64,000 nt of DNA from Steroidobacter gossypii (GTDB lineage: Bacteria > Pseudomonadota > Gammaproteobacteria > Steroidobacterales > Steroidobacteraceae): the NCBI RefSeq assembly GCF_016801985.1, contig NZ_JAEVLS010000006.1, positions 452,592-516,591 on the forward strand, read 5' to 3'. The notes below the pieces were generated by a model. The model did no database searches. It saw only the letters and a list, made by a program, of their open reading frames with translations, and had not been told where the DNA came from. The translations under genes and the position numbers were made by a program. Positions 41,673-52,150 of this stretch are shown piece by piece; positions within the stretch are counted from its first letter, which is position 1; each line of letters starts with the position of its first letter.

Positions 41673-42310
41673 GGTGCACCTTCCTTCGCCGCGGCCGGCA
41701 CATTCTTCGCGCCCAGCCCTTGCAGGTATGCGATCAGCGCATCCAGCTCAGTCTTGTCCGCGACCGCCGCGGGCGCGCCTTCGATGTCTTGATCGGTGTA
41801 TGGATCGCCGAGAAAACGTAGCGCGCGCATGCGAGCCTGAATGTCTTCCCCGTCGATCACTTCGTCCTGCAGCCATGGATAGGCCGGCATGTTGGACTCG
41901 GGCACGACCTGCTGCGGTTTCAGCAAATGCAGTCGTTGCCACTCGTCCGAGTACTTGCCGCCGACGCGCGCGAGATCCGGCCCGGTGCGCTTGGAGCCCC
42001 ATTGAAAGGGTCGGTCGTAGACCGATTCGCTCGCGACCGAGTAATCGCCGTAGCGCTGCGTTTCGAAGCGCAGCGTGCGGATCATCTGTGAATGACACAC
42101 ATGGCAACCTTCGCGGACATAGACATCCTTGCCGGCCAGGCGCAAGGCGTCGTAAGGCTCGATACCGGGCGCCGCCTCGACCGTATGCGCCTTGATGAAC
42201 AGCGGCGTGATCTCGGCGAGGCCGCCGAGCGACACCATGACCGCGATCAGCACGGCGAGCAGGCCGGCATGCTTCTCGATCGCCTCGAAATGTTTGTAAG
42301 GTAACGCCAT
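41669..42310 (-). CDS. ccoO: cbb3 oxidase subunit CcoO, monoheme cytochrome c
   Basis: 213-residue membrane-anchored monohaem subunit. One N-terminal helix ([21 protein letters not shown]) precedes [20 protein letters not shown], the haem c site; [21 protein letters not shown] and [12 protein letters not shown] (Met ligand) follow. It starts 7 bp after ccoN. Its length and motif order match CcoO/FixO. Confidence 0.96.
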   Translation of the reverse strand: MALPYKHFEAIEKHAGLLAVLIAVMVSLGGLAEITPLFIKAHTVEAAPGIEPYDALRLAGKDVYVREGCHVCHSQMIRTLRFETQRYGDYSVASESVYDRPFQWGSKRTGPDLARVGGKYSDEWQRLHLLKPQQVVPESNMPAYPWLQDEVIDGEDIQARMRALRFLGDPYTDQDIEGAPAAVADKTELDALIAYLQGLGAKNVPAAAKEGAP

Positions 42311-42317
42311 GATGTAC

Positions 42318-43793
42318 TCAGCCTCGCGCAGGCAGCGGCGCGGGGAATTGGTTTTCGGCCGGTTCCGGGATGACCTCGGGAATCGGCACCAGGATCGGCT
42401 TGATCAGCTTGGCGCGCGCAGCGGCGGCGGTGTGCCACAGGTTCCAGGCCATCACGACCATGCCACCGAGGACGAGCAGGCCGCCCAGCAAGCGAATCGC
42501 GTAGTACGGTTTCACTGCGATCAGGCTTGCAAGGAAGCTGTAAGTCAGCGAGCCGTCCGGATTGGTCGCGCGCCACATGAGACCTTCGGTCACGCCAGCC
42601 GCCCACATCGCGACCACATAGAGCAGCAGCCCGGCGGTGTGCATCCAGAAGTGCAGTTCCATCGCACGGTGCGAATGCATCGCCGGACGATCGAGCGCGC
42701 GCGGCGCCATCGCGTACAGCGAGCCAATCGTGATCATCGCGACCCAGCCGATCGAGCCGGAATGCACGTGCGCGACGGTCCAGTCGGTGTAGTGGGAAAG
42801 CGAGTTCGCGGACTTGATCGCTAGCATCGAGCCTTCGAAGGTCGAGGCGGCATAGAACACCAGCGCCAGCACCATGAACTTCGCGGCCGGATCGGTCTTG
42901 AGCTTGTCCCACGAGCCGTTGAACGTCAGCAGCCCGTTGGCCGCCGAGCCGAGACTCGGCATCAACAGCACCAGCGAAAACGCCATGCCGACCGACTGCA
43001 CCCAATCCGGCAGCGCGCTGTACAGCAAGTGATGCGAGCCGGCCCACATGTACACCGAGATCAGCGCCCAGAAATTCACGATGGAGAAGCGATAGCTCCA
43101 CAACGGCTGCTGCGCCTGGCGCGGCACGAAGTAGTACATCATCCCGAGGAAGCCGGCGGTGAGAAAGAACGCCACCGCGTTATGGCCGTACCACCATTGC
43201 ACCATCGCGTCGACGACGCCGGAGTAGATGGGATAGGACTTGAGTGACACCGGCACGGCGAGGTTGTTCACGATGTGCAGCAGGCCCACCGCGATGATGA
43301 ATGCGCCGTAGTACCAGTTCGCGACGTAGATGTGCCGAATGCGCCGCCGCGCCAGGGTCGCGAAGAACACGACCCCAAACGAGACCCACACGACCGCGAT
43401 CAACAGATCGATGAACCATTCCGGCTCGGCGTATTCCTTCTGTTGCGTGATGCCGAAAGGCATCGTCGCCATCGCCAGCAGCACCGCGGCCTGCCAGCCC
43501 CAGAATGTAAACATCGCTAGCCGGCCGAAGGCGAGTCGCGTATGGCCGGTACGTTGCGCGACGTAGTAGCACGTGCCCATCAAGGCGGACCCGCCGAAAG
43601 CGAAGATCACCCCGAACGTATGGTTGGCGCGAATGCGGCTGAAGGTCAGCCACGACACATCGAAGTTCAGTGCGGGCCACGCAAGCTGCGCGGCGGCGAG
43701 CACACCAATCGCCATACCGATGACGCCCCACACGGCGGCGGCCAGCAGGAAGAGTCGAACGACATGGTCGTTATAGGATTCTGTTCGCGGCAT
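42318..43793 (-). CDS. ccoN: cbb3 cytochrome c oxidase catalytic subunit CcoN
   Basis: 491-residue haem-copper oxidase subunit I of the cbb3 type, with high oxygen affinity. It has about 12 membrane segments with the metal-ligand histidines visible: [37 protein letters not shown] (CuB region with the Tyr), [35 protein letters not shown] and [29 protein letters not shown] is characteristic. It leads the ccoNOQP operon. Inspection of the 280-bp upstream region (43794-44072) gave no convincing FNR box (TTGAT-N4-ATCAA), so oxygen control cannot be shown here. Confidence 0.97.
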   Translation of the reverse strand: MPRTESYNDHVVRLFLLAAAVWGVIGMAIGVLAAAQLAWPALNFDVSWLTFSRIRANHTFGVIFAFGGSALMGTCYYVAQRTGHTRLAFGRLAMFTFWGWQAAVLLAMATMPFGITQQKEYAEPEWFIDLLIAVVWVSFGVVFFATLARRRIRHIYVANWYYGAFIIAVGLLHIVNNLAVPVSLKSYPIYSGVVDAMVQWWYGHNAVAFFLTAGFLGMMYYFVPRQAQQPLWSYRFSIVNFWALISVYMWAGSHHLLYSALPDWVQSVGMAFSLVLLMPSLGSAANGLLTFNGSWDKLKTDPAAKFMVLALVFYAASTFEGSMLAIKSANSLSHYTDWTVAHVHSGSIGWVAMITIGSLYAMAPRALDRPAMHSHRAMELHFWMHTAGLLLYVVAMWAAGVTEGLMWRATNPDGSLTYSFLASLIAVKPYYAIRLLGGLLVLGGMVVMAWNLWHTAAAARAKLIKPILVPIPEVIPEPAENQFPAPLPARG

Positions 43794-44036
43794 GAAGGGA
43801 GTCGAGTTCCTGGTTTGCTGTAACGGTAAGAAAACGGCGCTCGCGACTCACTACGGAAAGTTCCGGAGCGGATGCGCGGTAGCACTCAGGCAATGGCCTC
43901 GAGGCCGCGGGCGATGACAAAACTGAGAAACGGGTCTCCTTCGCCGGACGAGAGCAAGGATGAGCGCGCCTGGCGTCCAGGCCAGAAACAGCCTCGGAAA
44001 TCTAACGTGAGACTTTAGAATTCCGGGGTGAGAGCA

Positions 44037-44066
44037 CCGGCCCCGAAATCGCTCGGGGTTTGCCGG
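44037..44066. terminator. Hairpin after hemN
   Basis: CCCCGA and TCGGGG pair across a 6-nt loop, extended by CCGG on both sides with a short bulge. It lies just after the hemN stop codon (minus strand). No T-run follows, so its terminator role is uncertain. Confidence 0.4.
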
Positions 44067-44072
44067 GTCGAA

Positions 44073-45446
44073 TCAGACGACTTTGGAGTACTGCGCCGGC
44101 GCCGTGCGCGGCAGGTACGCGTCGAACACCATGGCGATGGTGCGCAGGAGGGGGCGGCCGCGTTCTGTGACGTGTAGCGTCCGGGCTTGATTCGCAACCA
44201 GGCCGTCCGCAACCAGTGTCTCGAGTTCGCGCAGTTCCTTGGCGAAGTAGCTGGCGAACTCGATGGTGTGGCGTTGCTCGATGTCTTGCATGGAAACGTG
44301 TCCATTGCACATCAAACGTTGAATGATTTCACGCCGCAGCAGGTCGTCCATGCTCAAGGTGATGCCGCGCTCGACGGGCAGGTGGCCCTCATCGAGCGCC
44401 TGGTAGTAGCCGCCGAGTTGTTTGCTATTCTGCGAATAGCAATTGCCGACCGCGCTGATGGCGCTGAGGCCAAGGCCGACGAGATCGCAATCGCCGTGCG
44501 TGGAGTAACCTTGGAAGTTGCGATGCAGACTGCCGTCGTGCATGGCGCGAGCGAGGTCGTCGTCTGGCAGGGCGAAGTGATCCATGCCGATGTAAACATA
44601 GCCTGCGGCGGTTAGCCGCTCGACGGTCATCGCCAGCAGCTGCATTCGTGTTTCTGGATCCGGCAACTGCTCGGCGCGAATCGCGCGCTGCGCTTTGAAC
44701 AGCCGGGGCATGTGGGCGTATCCATAGGCTGCGATTCGATCCGGCCGCATTCGCACCACTGTCTCCAGCGTGGCCCCAAAGCTCGCGATGGTCTGCAAAG
44801 GCAGACCATAGATAAGATCGAAACTTACCGAGCGGTAGCCCAGCGTGCGAGCCTGAACCATACATCGTTCGATCTGCTCGACGCTCTGCTGCCGATTCAC
44901 CGCTCGTTGCACCCGTGGATCGAAATCCTGCACACCCAGACTGAGCCGGTTGACTCCGAGCGCTGCCAGAGCGGCCAGCGTGGCCGGTTGCAGCGTGCGC
45001 GGATCGATCTCGATGGAGATCTCCCGTTGCCCGGAGCGGTCGATGCTGAAGTGCCGGCCCAGCCGGTGGAACAGCGTCGCCAGTTGCTCCAGGCTCAAAA
45101 AGGTCGGGGTGCCGCCGCCGAAGTGCAGCTGGCGCACGGCGCGGCGGCGATCGAACAAAGCGCCTTGTAGCTCGATCTCACGCTGTAAACGTTCCAAATA
45201 TTGCTCGGCATGCGCCGGATCGCGGGTCACGATCTTGTTGCAACCACAGTAGAAGCAAGGCCGCGCGCAGAACGGTACGTGCACATAGAGCGACAGCGGT
45301 CGGTTGATTCCACAGTTGCTCAGCAGCGTCGCGCGTCGATAGTTTTGCGCATCGAAGCCGCTGTGAAACTGCACCGCCGTGGGATAGGACGTGTAACGTG
45401 GTCCGTGGCGGTCGTAACGGCGAATGAACGCGGCATCGAGTTTCAT
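44073..45446 (-). CDS. hemN: Oxygen-independent coproporphyrinogen III oxidase
   Basis: 457-residue radical-SAM enzyme that decarboxylates coproporphyrinogen III in haem synthesis without oxygen. VPFCARPCFYCGCNKIV gives the C-x3-C-x2-C-x-C cluster typical of true HemN rather than HemW. N-terminal RYTSYPTAVQFH, then LHFGGGTPTFLSLEQ, VNRLSLGVQDFDPRVQ and SFDLIYGLPLQT are family segments. The ATG at 45446 was chosen because earlier codons extend into a GC-rich non-coding leader. It lies upstream of ccoN on the same strand, fitting haem supply to a low-oxygen oxidase. Confidence 0.96.
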   Translation of the reverse strand: MKLDAAFIRRYDRHGPRYTSYPTAVQFHSGFDAQNYRRATLLSNCGINRPLSLYVHVPFCARPCFYCGCNKIVTRDPAHAEQYLERLQREIELQGALFDRRRAVRQLHFGGGTPTFLSLEQLATLFHRLGRHFSIDRSGQREISIEIDPRTLQPATLAALAALGVNRLSLGVQDFDPRVQRAVNRQQSVEQIERCMVQARTLGYRSVSFDLIYGLPLQTIASFGATLETVVRMRPDRIAAYGYAHMPRLFKAQRAIRAEQLPDPETRMQLLAMTVERLTAAGYVYIGMDHFALPDDDLARAMHDGSLHRNFQGYSTHGDCDLVGLGLSAISAVGNCYSQNSKQLGGYYQALDEGHLPVERGITLSMDDLLRREIIQRLMCNGHVSMQDIEQRHTIEFASYFAKELRELETLVADGLVANQARTLHVTERGRPLLRTIAMVFDAYLPRTAPAQYSKVV

Positions 45447-45664
45447 GAGGCTCGATTTATACCCAGGCGGGGTCGAGGCGGCGCTCCGGAGCTCCACGCA
45501 GCGCCTGCGGGGTAGTCCGGGGATGGCGACACGCTGTAATCCTTGCCGATAGCTCGCACTCGGACCGGGGCAGGTCCGGCGGAAGGTCCGGCCGACTCTT
45601 GCATCGAACTGAAAAAATCCCAACTATGTCGGTTGGCGACTGCCAGCGGGGGGCGGAGACAACA

Positions 45665-46966
45665 ATGCAGACCTCTGAACAGCGGCCTATGACGACGTTT
45701 CGTGTGGCGAGAGACGCGCCACCCGGCTCCGTGCGGCAGGAATCTTCCAGCGCGACTGCACCGGCTGCCGGACCCCACTCCTTCGAAGGGCGCCTGCTGC
45801 GCGCATTGCTGCATGCATTCGGCGATCCGCCGGTTCAGTTTGCGCTCTGGAACGGCGAGCGCGTGCAAGCAGGTAGCGAAGACCCGGTCGCCACGCTGCA
45901 CGTTCCGGATCGAGCCACGTTGATACAGCTGTGCCGGGATCCGGATGTGCAGTTCGGCGAGCTGTACAGCGTCGGCAAGATCCAGGTGGAAGGCGACCTC
46001 GGACGGCTCATCGAGGTGTTGTATCAGGGCGCGGCTCGCCCGGGGCGCAATTCGATTTGGGCGCTGCGACGGCTGGGCCAGTGGCTGCATCGGCGCCCAT
46101 CCAACACGCTGCATGGCTCGCGCGAAAACATTCATCACCACTACGACATCGGCAACGAGTTTTATTCGCTATGGCTGGGCTCCACCATGGCGTACACCTG
46201 CGCTTACTTTCCGACGCCCGAAACCACCCTCGACGAGGCGCAGCTCGCCAAGTTCGAGCATGTCTGCCGCAAAGTGCAATTGCGGCCCGGGCAGCACGTC
46301 GTGGACGCCGGCTGTGGCTGGGGTGGGCTGGCGCTGTACATGGCGCGTCACCATGGCGTGAAAGTCACGGCGTTCAATATCTCTCGCGAACAGATTGCAT
46401 ATGCGCGCGAGCGAGCCAAGGCCGACGGGCTGGATCGCCACGTGGAATTCGTCGAAGACGACTATCGGAACATCCGCGGCTCGTACGACGCGTTCGTGTC
46501 GGTCGGCATGCTCGAGCACGTGGGAGTGGAGAACTATCCGGCGTTGGGCGAGCTGATTCGCCGATGTTTGAAGCCCACGGGGCTGGGCCTGATCCATACC
46601 ATCGGCCGCAATCGCTGGAAGCCCATGCATCGCTGGATCGATCGGCGCATTTTCCCGGGCGCCAATCCGCCCTCGCTGAAGCAGATGATGGATATCTTCG
46701 AAGAGTCCGGCTTCTCGGTGCTCGATGTGGAGAATCTGCGCCTGCATTACGCCAAGACCCTGGACTGGTGGTGGCGGCTGTACGAGCAGTCGCGCGATCA
46801 GGTGGCGCGCATGTTCGACGAGAATTTCGTACGGATGTGGCGGCTATATCTGGCGGGCTCGCGAGCGGCGTTCGTTACCGGCGAGATGCAACTGTTCCAG
46901 GTGGTGTTCGCGCCTGGAACGAGTAACAACGTGCCGATGACGCGGCAGCACCTGTACCGATCATGA
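45665..46966 (+). CDS. Cyclopropane-fatty-acyl-phospholipid synthase family protein
   Basis: 433-residue SAM-dependent methyltransferase acting on unsaturated acyl chains of membrane lipids. The N-terminal domain includes HVPDRATLIQLCRDPDVQFGELY; the SAM site is VVDAGCGWGGLALYMARHHG. HYDIGNEFYSLWLG, YTCAYF, FVSVGMLEHVG and WWWRLYEQSRDQV are CFA signature regions. The ATG at 45665 is preceded by GGAG at 7 nt. Family members may also methylate to branched or furan acids, so the product is not certain. Its stop overlaps the next start by ATGA, so a functional link with that flavoprotein is likely. Confidence 0.93.
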   Translation: MQTSEQRPMTTFRVARDAPPGSVRQESSSATAPAAGPHSFEGRLLRALLHAFGDPPVQFALWNGERVQAGSEDPVATLHVPDRATLIQLCRDPDVQFGELYSVGKIQVEGDLGRLIEVLYQGAARPGRNSIWALRRLGQWLHRRPSNTLHGSRENIHHHYDIGNEFYSLWLGSTMAYTCAYFPTPETTLDEAQLAKFEHVCRKVQLRPGQHVVDAGCGWGGLALYMARHHGVKVTAFNISREQIAYARERAKADGLDRHVEFVEDDYRNIRGSYDAFVSVGMLEHVGVENYPALGELIRRCLKPTGLGLIHTIGRNRWKPMHRWIDRRIFPGANPPSLKQMMDIFEESGFSVLDVENLRLHYAKTLDWWWRLYEQSRDQVARMFDENFVRMWRLYLAGSRAAFVTGEMQLFQVVFAPGTSNNVPMTRQHLYRS

Positions 46967-48102
46967 GCGCCGACAGCTGTGATGTATTGATCGTCGGCGG
47001 CGGGCCGGCTGGCTCCACGTGCGCTCGCGCCTTGAAACAGGCCGGGCTGGATGTGCTGATCATGGACAAAGCCGTGTTCCCACGCGACAAAGTGTGCGCG
47101 GGCTGGATCACGCCGCAAGTGGTGCAGGAGCTGTCCCTCGATTTGGGGGACTACGCGCGCGGGCGCGTGTTGCAACCCATCGATTCATTCATCACGGGCA
47201 TGGGCGAGCAGGCCAATGCCGAAGTGAGTTATCAAAAGGTGGTGAGCTACGGCATTCGACGCTGCGAGTTCGACCACTACCTGCTCGAGCGTAGCGGCGC
47301 CCGGCTGCGATTGGGCGAAGCGTGGAAATCGATGGAATGGCAGGGCGGGCGCTGGCTGGTCAATGGCGAGGTGTCCGCGGCGCTGGTCATCGGCGCTGGC
47401 GGTCACTTCTGTCCGGTCGCGCGACATCTCGGGGCGCACCTGGGCAAGGAAGAACGCGCGATCAGCGCGCAGGAAATCGAGTTCGAAATGACTGACTCGC
47501 AGGCGGCGCAATGTGCGGTCACGGGCGTCCGGCCGGAGCTCTACTTCTGCGAAGATCTCAAGGGTTACGGCTGGTGCTTCCGAAAGGGCAATTACTTGAA
47601 CGTCGGCCTGGGTCGCGAAGGCAATCACCGGCTCGCCGAGCATGTACAAACATTTGCTCGATCGCTGGCCGCGCAGGGGCGGATTCCGCCCGACCTGCCT
47701 GGCAAATTCAAAGGTCACGCTTACTTGTTATATGCCCACGGCAATCGGCCCGTGATCGGCGACGGCATCATGATCATCGGCGACGCCGCCGGGTTGGCTT
47801 ATACGCAAAGCGGCGAGGGTATCCGGCCTGCGATCGAGTCGGGTTTGATGGCCGCCACCAACGTGCTGGCCGCGAGTGGCGATTACAGGCGCGAACGTTT
47901 GGTTCAATATGAGACGGCTCTGCGGGCTCGCTTCGGCGAGCGCGGCGAAGCGCCTGCATTGTCCGTTCTGCCCGCCAAGCTGCGCCTGGCCCTTGCCCGC
48001 GCCCTGATGCGAACCCAATGGTTCGCCCGCAATGTCATCCTCGACCGCTGGTTCCTCCACTCGCAACTGCCCGCGCTGAATCTGTCACGGTCGGCTACTT
48101 AA
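46963..48102 (+). CDS. FAD-dependent oxidoreductase, geranylgeranyl reductase-like
   Basis: 379-residue flavoprotein with the N-terminal FAD motif [32 protein letters not shown] (the conserved C-x-G-x segment of geranylgeranyl reductase-type enzymes) and [22 protein letters not shown] near residue 275. It is read in an ATGA overlap with the CFA synthase gene. Such reductases saturate isoprenoid or acyl double bonds; paired with a fatty-acyl methyltransferase, it may reduce a methylated or unsaturated lipid intermediate. That is inference. The last 8 bp overlap the convergent phosphoketolase gene. Confidence 0.82.
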   Translation: MSADSCDVLIVGGGPAGSTCARALKQAGLDVLIMDKAVFPRDKVCAGWITPQVVQELSLDLGDYARGRVLQPIDSFITGMGEQANAEVSYQKVVSYGIRRCEFDHYLLERSGARLRLGEAWKSMEWQGGRWLVNGEVSAALVIGAGGHFCPVARHLGAHLGKEERAISAQEIEFEMTDSQAAQCAVTGVRPELYFCEDLKGYGWCFRKGNYLNVGLGREGNHRLAEHVQTFARSLAAQGRIPPDLPGKFKGHAYLLYAHGNRPVIGDGIMIIGDAAGLAYTQSGEGIRPAIESGLMAATNVLAASGDYRRERLVQYETALRARFGERGEAPALSVLPAKLRLALARALMRTQWFARNVILDRWFLHSQLPALNLSRSAT

Positions 48103-50476
48103 CCGTCCAGATCCAGTCCCGAACCTCCGGCATATCCTCGCCGTGTCGGCGCACGTACTCGCGATGCTCGATGAGCTTGTCGCGCAGACGCTGGCGCAGG
48201 TGGCCGGCCTGCGCGCCCAGGCTGGGGACCAGATCGATCGCAGCCTCGGCCAGGTGGAAGCGATCGAGGTCGTTCAGCACGGTCATGTCGAAGGGCGTGG
48301 TGGTGGTGCCTTCTTCCTTGTAGCCCCGCACATGCAGGTTGTCGTGACCCTTGCGGCGATAGGTGAGGCGATGAATCAGCCAGGGATAGCCGTGGAAAGC
48401 GAACACGATGGGCCTGTCCGTGGTGAACATGGCGTCGAACTCTTTGTCGCTCATGCCGTGCGGATGTTCGCTCTCGGGTTGCAGGGTCATGAGGTTGACC
48501 ACATTCACGACTCTGATCTTGAGCGATGGCAGCCATTCGCGCAGCAGTGACACCGCCGCCAATGTTTCCAAGGTCGGCACATCGCCGGCGCACGCCATGA
48601 CGATGTCGGGCGCGCCGTCCTGATCGTTGCTCGCCCAGGTCCAGATGCTGGCGCCGGCGCTGCAATGTTTGATGGCGGCGTCCATCGACAGCCATTGATG
48701 CTGCGGCTGTTTGCCGGCCACCACGACGTTCACGTAATTGCGACTGCGCAGGCAATGGTCGGTCACGCTCAGCAGCGTGTTGGCGTCGGGCGGCAGGTAC
48801 ACGCGCACGATTTCCGGTTTCTTGTTCACGACATGATCGATGAAGCCTGGATCCTGATGGCTGAAGCCGTTGTGATCCTGCCTCCAGACGTGCGAGGTCA
48901 ATAAGTAATTCAGCGAGGCGATGGGGCGGCGCCACGGAATGTGATTGCAGGTCTTGAGCCACTTGGCGTGCTGGTTGAACATCGAGTCCACGATGTGGAT
49001 AAAGGCTTCGTAGCAACTGAAGAATCCATGGCGGCCGGTCAGCAGGTAACCTTCCAGCCAACCCTGGCATTGATGCTCGCTCAGCACTTCCATCACCCGT
49101 CCGTCGGGCGCGACCGCTGTATCGGTCGATTCGATCTCCGCGACCGACATGCGAGAGGTGACTTTGAGCACTTCGTCCCAGCGATTGGAGGTGAACTCGT
49201 CCGGCGCGAACAGGCGGAAGTTCGCTGTGCCCAGGTTCATCTTCATCACGTCGCACAGGAACTTGCCTTGCACGCGCGTGGCCTCGGCAACGCGGGAACC
49301 GGGCGCCGGCAGCTCGATCGCGTACTCGCGAAAGTCCGGCATGCGCAGATCTCGTAGCAGCACGCCGCCGTTGGCGTGCGGGTTGTCGCCCATCCGGCGT
49401 TTGCCGACCGGCGCCAGCTCGCGTAGCTCCGGCCGCAACTTGCCCTCGGAAGTAAACAACTCCTCCGGCTTGTAGCTGCGCATCCAGGTCTCGAGCTGCT
49501 TCAAGTGGTCGTTCTTCTCGGCGAGCTTCGCCAGCGGCACTTGATGCGAGCGCCAGCTGTTCTCCACCGGCACGCCGTCCACTTCCTCCGGCCCGGTCCA
49601 GCCTTTGGGGGTGCGCAATACCAACATGGGCCAGCGCGGTCGCTGGCGGAATCCCTGACTGCGCGCGTCGGCCTGGATCTGCCGGATGCGTTCGATCATG
49701 CGATCCAGGGTCTTGGCCATGGCCAGATGAGTGGCCGCGACGCTCTGCGCTTCGTCGACGAAATAGGGTTCGTAACCGTAGCCCTGCATGAGTTGCGTGA
49801 GCTCTTCGCGAGGTATGCGCGCAAACACGGTCGGACCGGCGATCTTGTAACCATTCAGATGCAGGATGGGCAGCACGGCGCCATCGCGCACCGGATTCAG
49901 AAATTTGTTCGAATGCCAGCTGGTGGCGAGTGGGCCGGTCTCGGCCTCGCCATCGCCGATCACACACGCGACGATCAGGTCGGGGTTGTCGAACACGGCG
50001 CCGGTGGCATGCGACAACGCATAGCCCAGCTCGCCGCCTTCATGAATGGAGCCGGGCGTTTCCGGTGCGACGTGACTGGGAATGCCGCCCGGAAACGAAA
50101 ACTGCTTGAACAAGCGCCGCAGCCCGATCTTGTCTTCGGAGATATTCGGGTAGTACTCGCTGTAAGTGCCTTCCAGATAAACGTTGGCCACCAGCGCCGG
50201 CCCGCCGTGGCCGGGCCCGGCTACGTACAACATGTTCAGGTCGTACTTGCAAATGACCCGATTCAAATGCGCATAGATGAAGTTCAGGCCGGGTGTGGTG
50301 CCCCAGTGGCCCAGCAGGCGCGGCTTGACGTGCGACAACTGCAGCGGCTGCTCGAGCAGCGGGTTGTCCATCAGATAGATCTGACCGACCGAGAGATAAT
50401 TGGCCGCGCGCCAGTATGCGTCGAGCCGGGTCAGATAGTCTTGGCCGAGGGTGGGATCGTCGCGCTTCTCTGACAT
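48095..50476 (-). CDS. xfp: Phosphoketolase (xylulose-5-phosphate / fructose-6-phosphate)
   Basis: 793-residue thiamine-diphosphate enzyme splitting xylulose-5-P or fructose-6-P with phosphate to acetyl phosphate. [57 protein letters not shown] and [16 protein letters not shown] are diagnostic; [20 protein letters not shown] and [20 protein letters not shown] occur in the C-terminal half. Full family length. ATG at 50476 has GAGGTGA 3 nt upstream. It is beside a FixL/FixJ-like pair and a Usp gene, a setting consistent with expression under low oxygen or energy stress. Confidence 0.96.
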   Translation of the reverse strand: MSEKRDDPTLGQDYLTRLDAYWRAANYLSVGQIYLMDNPLLEQPLQLSHVKPRLLGHWGTTPGLNFIYAHLNRVICKYDLNMLYVAGPGHGGPALVANVYLEGTYSEYYPNISEDKIGLRRLFKQFSFPGGIPSHVAPETPGSIHEGGELGYALSHATGAVFDNPDLIVACVIGDGEAETGPLATSWHSNKFLNPVRDGAVLPILHLNGYKIAGPTVFARIPREELTQLMQGYGYEPYFVDEAQSVAATHLAMAKTLDRMIERIRQIQADARSQGFRQRPRWPMLVLRTPKGWTGPEEVDGVPVENSWRSHQVPLAKLAEKNDHLKQLETWMRSYKPEELFTSEGKLRPELRELAPVGKRRMGDNPHANGGVLLRDLRMPDFREYAIELPAPGSRVAEATRVQGKFLCDVMKMNLGTANFRLFAPDEFTSNRWDEVLKVTSRMSVAEIESTDTAVAPDGRVMEVLSEHQCQGWLEGYLLTGRHGFFSCYEAFIHIVDSMFNQHAKWLKTCNHIPWRRPIASLNYLLTSHVWRQDHNGFSHQDPGFIDHVVNKKPEIVRVYLPPDANTLLSVTDHCLRSRNYVNVVVAGKQPQHQWLSMDAAIKHCSAGASIWTWASNDQDGAPDIVMACAGDVPTLETLAAVSLLREWLPSLKIRVVNVVNLMTLQPESEHPHGMSDKEFDAMFTTDRPIVFAFHGYPWLIHRLTYRRKGHDNLHVRGYKEEGTTTTPFDMTVLNDLDRFHLAEAAIDLVPSLGAQAGHLRQRLRDKLIEHREYVRRHGEDMPEVRDWIWTVK

Positions 50477-50539
50477 GGTCACCTCGAAATCGTTGCGTTG
50501 GAAGCGGGCTGCCGCGTTCCAACCCCCAAACGCCAACAG

Positions 50540-51187
50540 CTAACTACTGCCCAGAGTTTCGCCATTCAAGGTGAGATGCATCTTCACCAGGTGCGCCACC
50601 GAGCGCGCCTGCATTTTCTCCATGACGTTGGCGCGATGGATTTCGACGGTGCGTTCGCTCAAACCCAGATCGATGGCGATGACTTTGTTGGCGCGGCCGT
50701 CCACCACCAGCGCCATCACTTCGCGCTCGCGCGGCGTGAGCGATTCGCTGCGCCGCTTGAGATCGGCATGCCGCTCCACGGTCTCGCGATTCTCCGCATC
50801 TTGTTTCAGCGCCCCGTTGATGCGATCGAGTAGGTCCTGATCTCGGAACGGCTTCTGCAGGAAATCGAACGCGCCGTCCTTCATCGCCTGCACCGCCATG
50901 GGGATGTCGCCGTGACCGGTGATGAGGATCACCGGCAGCATGGAGCCGCTGCGATTCAACTGTTGCTGCACTTCGAGGCCGCTCATTTCCGGCATGCGCA
51001 CGTCCAGCACCAGGCAACCGGGCTGATTGGGATCGAGCTTCTGCAGGAATTCGGCGGGGCGCTCGAAGGTGACGGCGTTGTAACCCACGGTCGACATCAG
51101 CACGCTCAGGGCGCGACGCATGCCGTCGTCGTCGTCGACGATGTAGATGGTCGGCTTCCTGCGCTGGGTGGTTTTGAGCGTGCTCAT
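50540..51187 (-). CDS. FixJ-type response regulator
   Basis: 215-residue regulator with receiver phospho-acceptor Asp62 in LVLDVRMPEMSG, LITGHGDIPMA and LQKPFRDQDLL (Lys), and a LuxR-type HTH LTPREREVMALVVDGRANKVIAIDLGLSERTVEIHRANVMEKM. It is preceded on the same strand by a sensor kinase 14 bp away, so the pair is FixL/FixJ-like. Its similarity to 27807-28436 suggests paralogy. Likely target genes are the adjacent phosphoketolase and Usp. Confidence 0.94.
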   Translation of the reverse strand: MSTLKTTQRRKPTIYIVDDDDGMRRALSVLMSTVGYNAVTFERPAEFLQKLDPNQPGCLVLDVRMPEMSGLEVQQQLNRSGSMLPVILITGHGDIPMAVQAMKDGAFDFLQKPFRDQDLLDRINGALKQDAENRETVERHADLKRRSESLTPREREVMALVVDGRANKVIAIDLGLSERTVEIHRANVMEKMQARSVAHLVKMHLTLNGETLGSS

Positions 51188-51201
51188 TGTTGTCTTGCGG
51201 A

Positions 51202-52026
51202 TTATTGGGGCGCGGCGGGCAACCTGAACCAGAATCTGGCGCCGCCGTCGGCAACGTCATCGAATCCGATGGCGCCCTCGTGCGCCTCGACGATAGCGCG
51301 GCTGGAGGCGAGGCCCAAGCCCGTGCCTTGATCCTTGGTAGTGAAAAACGGCCGAAACAAATGAGCGCGCGCCTCGGTCGTCAGGCCCACGCCATTGTCG
51401 ATCACGGTCGTGGTCACCGCGTAGCGATCGCCGGTCACTTCTACACGGACGCGCGCCGGCCGCTGTTCCGGACGGTGCACTTCGAGCGAATTCTGCACCA
51501 GCGTGAAAAGCACGTGCTGGATTCGCAGCCGATCCACAGATACCGGCGGCAACGACGCTTCGACTGCAACTTCAAGTTGCACGCCGGCGCGGCTCGCCAG
51601 CAGTTCCAGTACCGGCATCAATTCGGCGAGAACGTCGGTCATGGCGCAGGGGCTGCGCGCCACGGACGTATCGTTGAACAGCTTACGAATGCGCCGGATG
51701 CCCTGACCGGCGTTGAGCGCCTCGTTGCTGATGTGACGCAGAACCTCCACCGCCTGAGCGGTCATGGGTTCGGGCCGGGACAACATGCGTTCGGCGGCCT
51801 GCGCGAAGGTGGCGATGGCGCCGATGGGCTGATTCAATTCATGGGCGAAGCCGCTCGCCATCTCTTCGAGCGCTGAAGTGCGCGCGATCTGCATCAGCTG
51901 TTCCAGCAATCGCGAGGTCGCCGCGTCGGAAGCCGGCTGCGGCCCGGTTTCAGCGCCCGTGCTGGAACTGTCGGCCGACGACATAGCGATGAGGCTGGAG
52001 CGCGGTTGCCATTCCATCAGTTTCAT
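51202..52026 (-). CDS. FixL-like sensor histidine kinase lacking a PAS domain
   Basis: 274-residue kinase. The HisKA segment is ALEEMASGFAHELNQPIGAIATFAQA (His62 from this start), a FixL/HPK4-type H box; the ATPase domain has IQHVLFTLVQNSLE, VIDNGVGLTTEARAHLFRPFFTTK and GTGLGLASSRAIVEAHEG. No PAS or membrane segment is present; the N terminus is about 50 residues of low-complexity Ser/Gly/Ala. So the sensor input is missing or supplied by another protein. The ATG at 52026 is a guess, since no Shine-Dalgarno is clear; longer readings overlap the divergent kinase promoter. The regulator partner is 14 bp downstream. Confidence 0.88.
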   Translation of the reverse strand: MKLMEWQPRSSLIAMSSADSSSTGAETGPQPASDAATSRLLEQLMQIARTSALEEMASGFAHELNQPIGAIATFAQAAERMLSRPEPMTAQAVEVLRHISNEALNAGQGIRRIRKLFNDTSVARSPCAMTDVLAELMPVLELLASRAGVQLEVAVEASLPPVSVDRLRIQHVLFTLVQNSLEVHRPEQRPARVRVEVTGDRYAVTTTVIDNGVGLTTEARAHLFRPFFTTKDQGTGLGLASSRAIVEAHEGAIGFDDVADGGARFWFRLPAAPQ

Positions 52027-52150
52027 ATGCAGGGCAGAGTGCCGCAACCCCCTGCGCCGGACACCCGCGACTTCCACGGAAGTCACTACGCCCGTCCCGT
52101 AGATGCCATCGATATCGTGCCGCGGCCAAAAGCGGCATAATTTGCCGACG

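Noticed and set aside
43794..44072. FNR/ANR binding site upstream of ccoN
   Set aside because: No TTGAT-N4-ATCAA-like dyad could be found by reading either strand, so oxygen control is not claimed from the sequence.
48099..49967. 622-residue minus-strand reading in another frame of the phosphoketolase gene
   Set aside because: Frame-shifted version of a phosphoketolase whose real frame has all diagnostic motifs; the shifted product is Arg-rich low-complexity.
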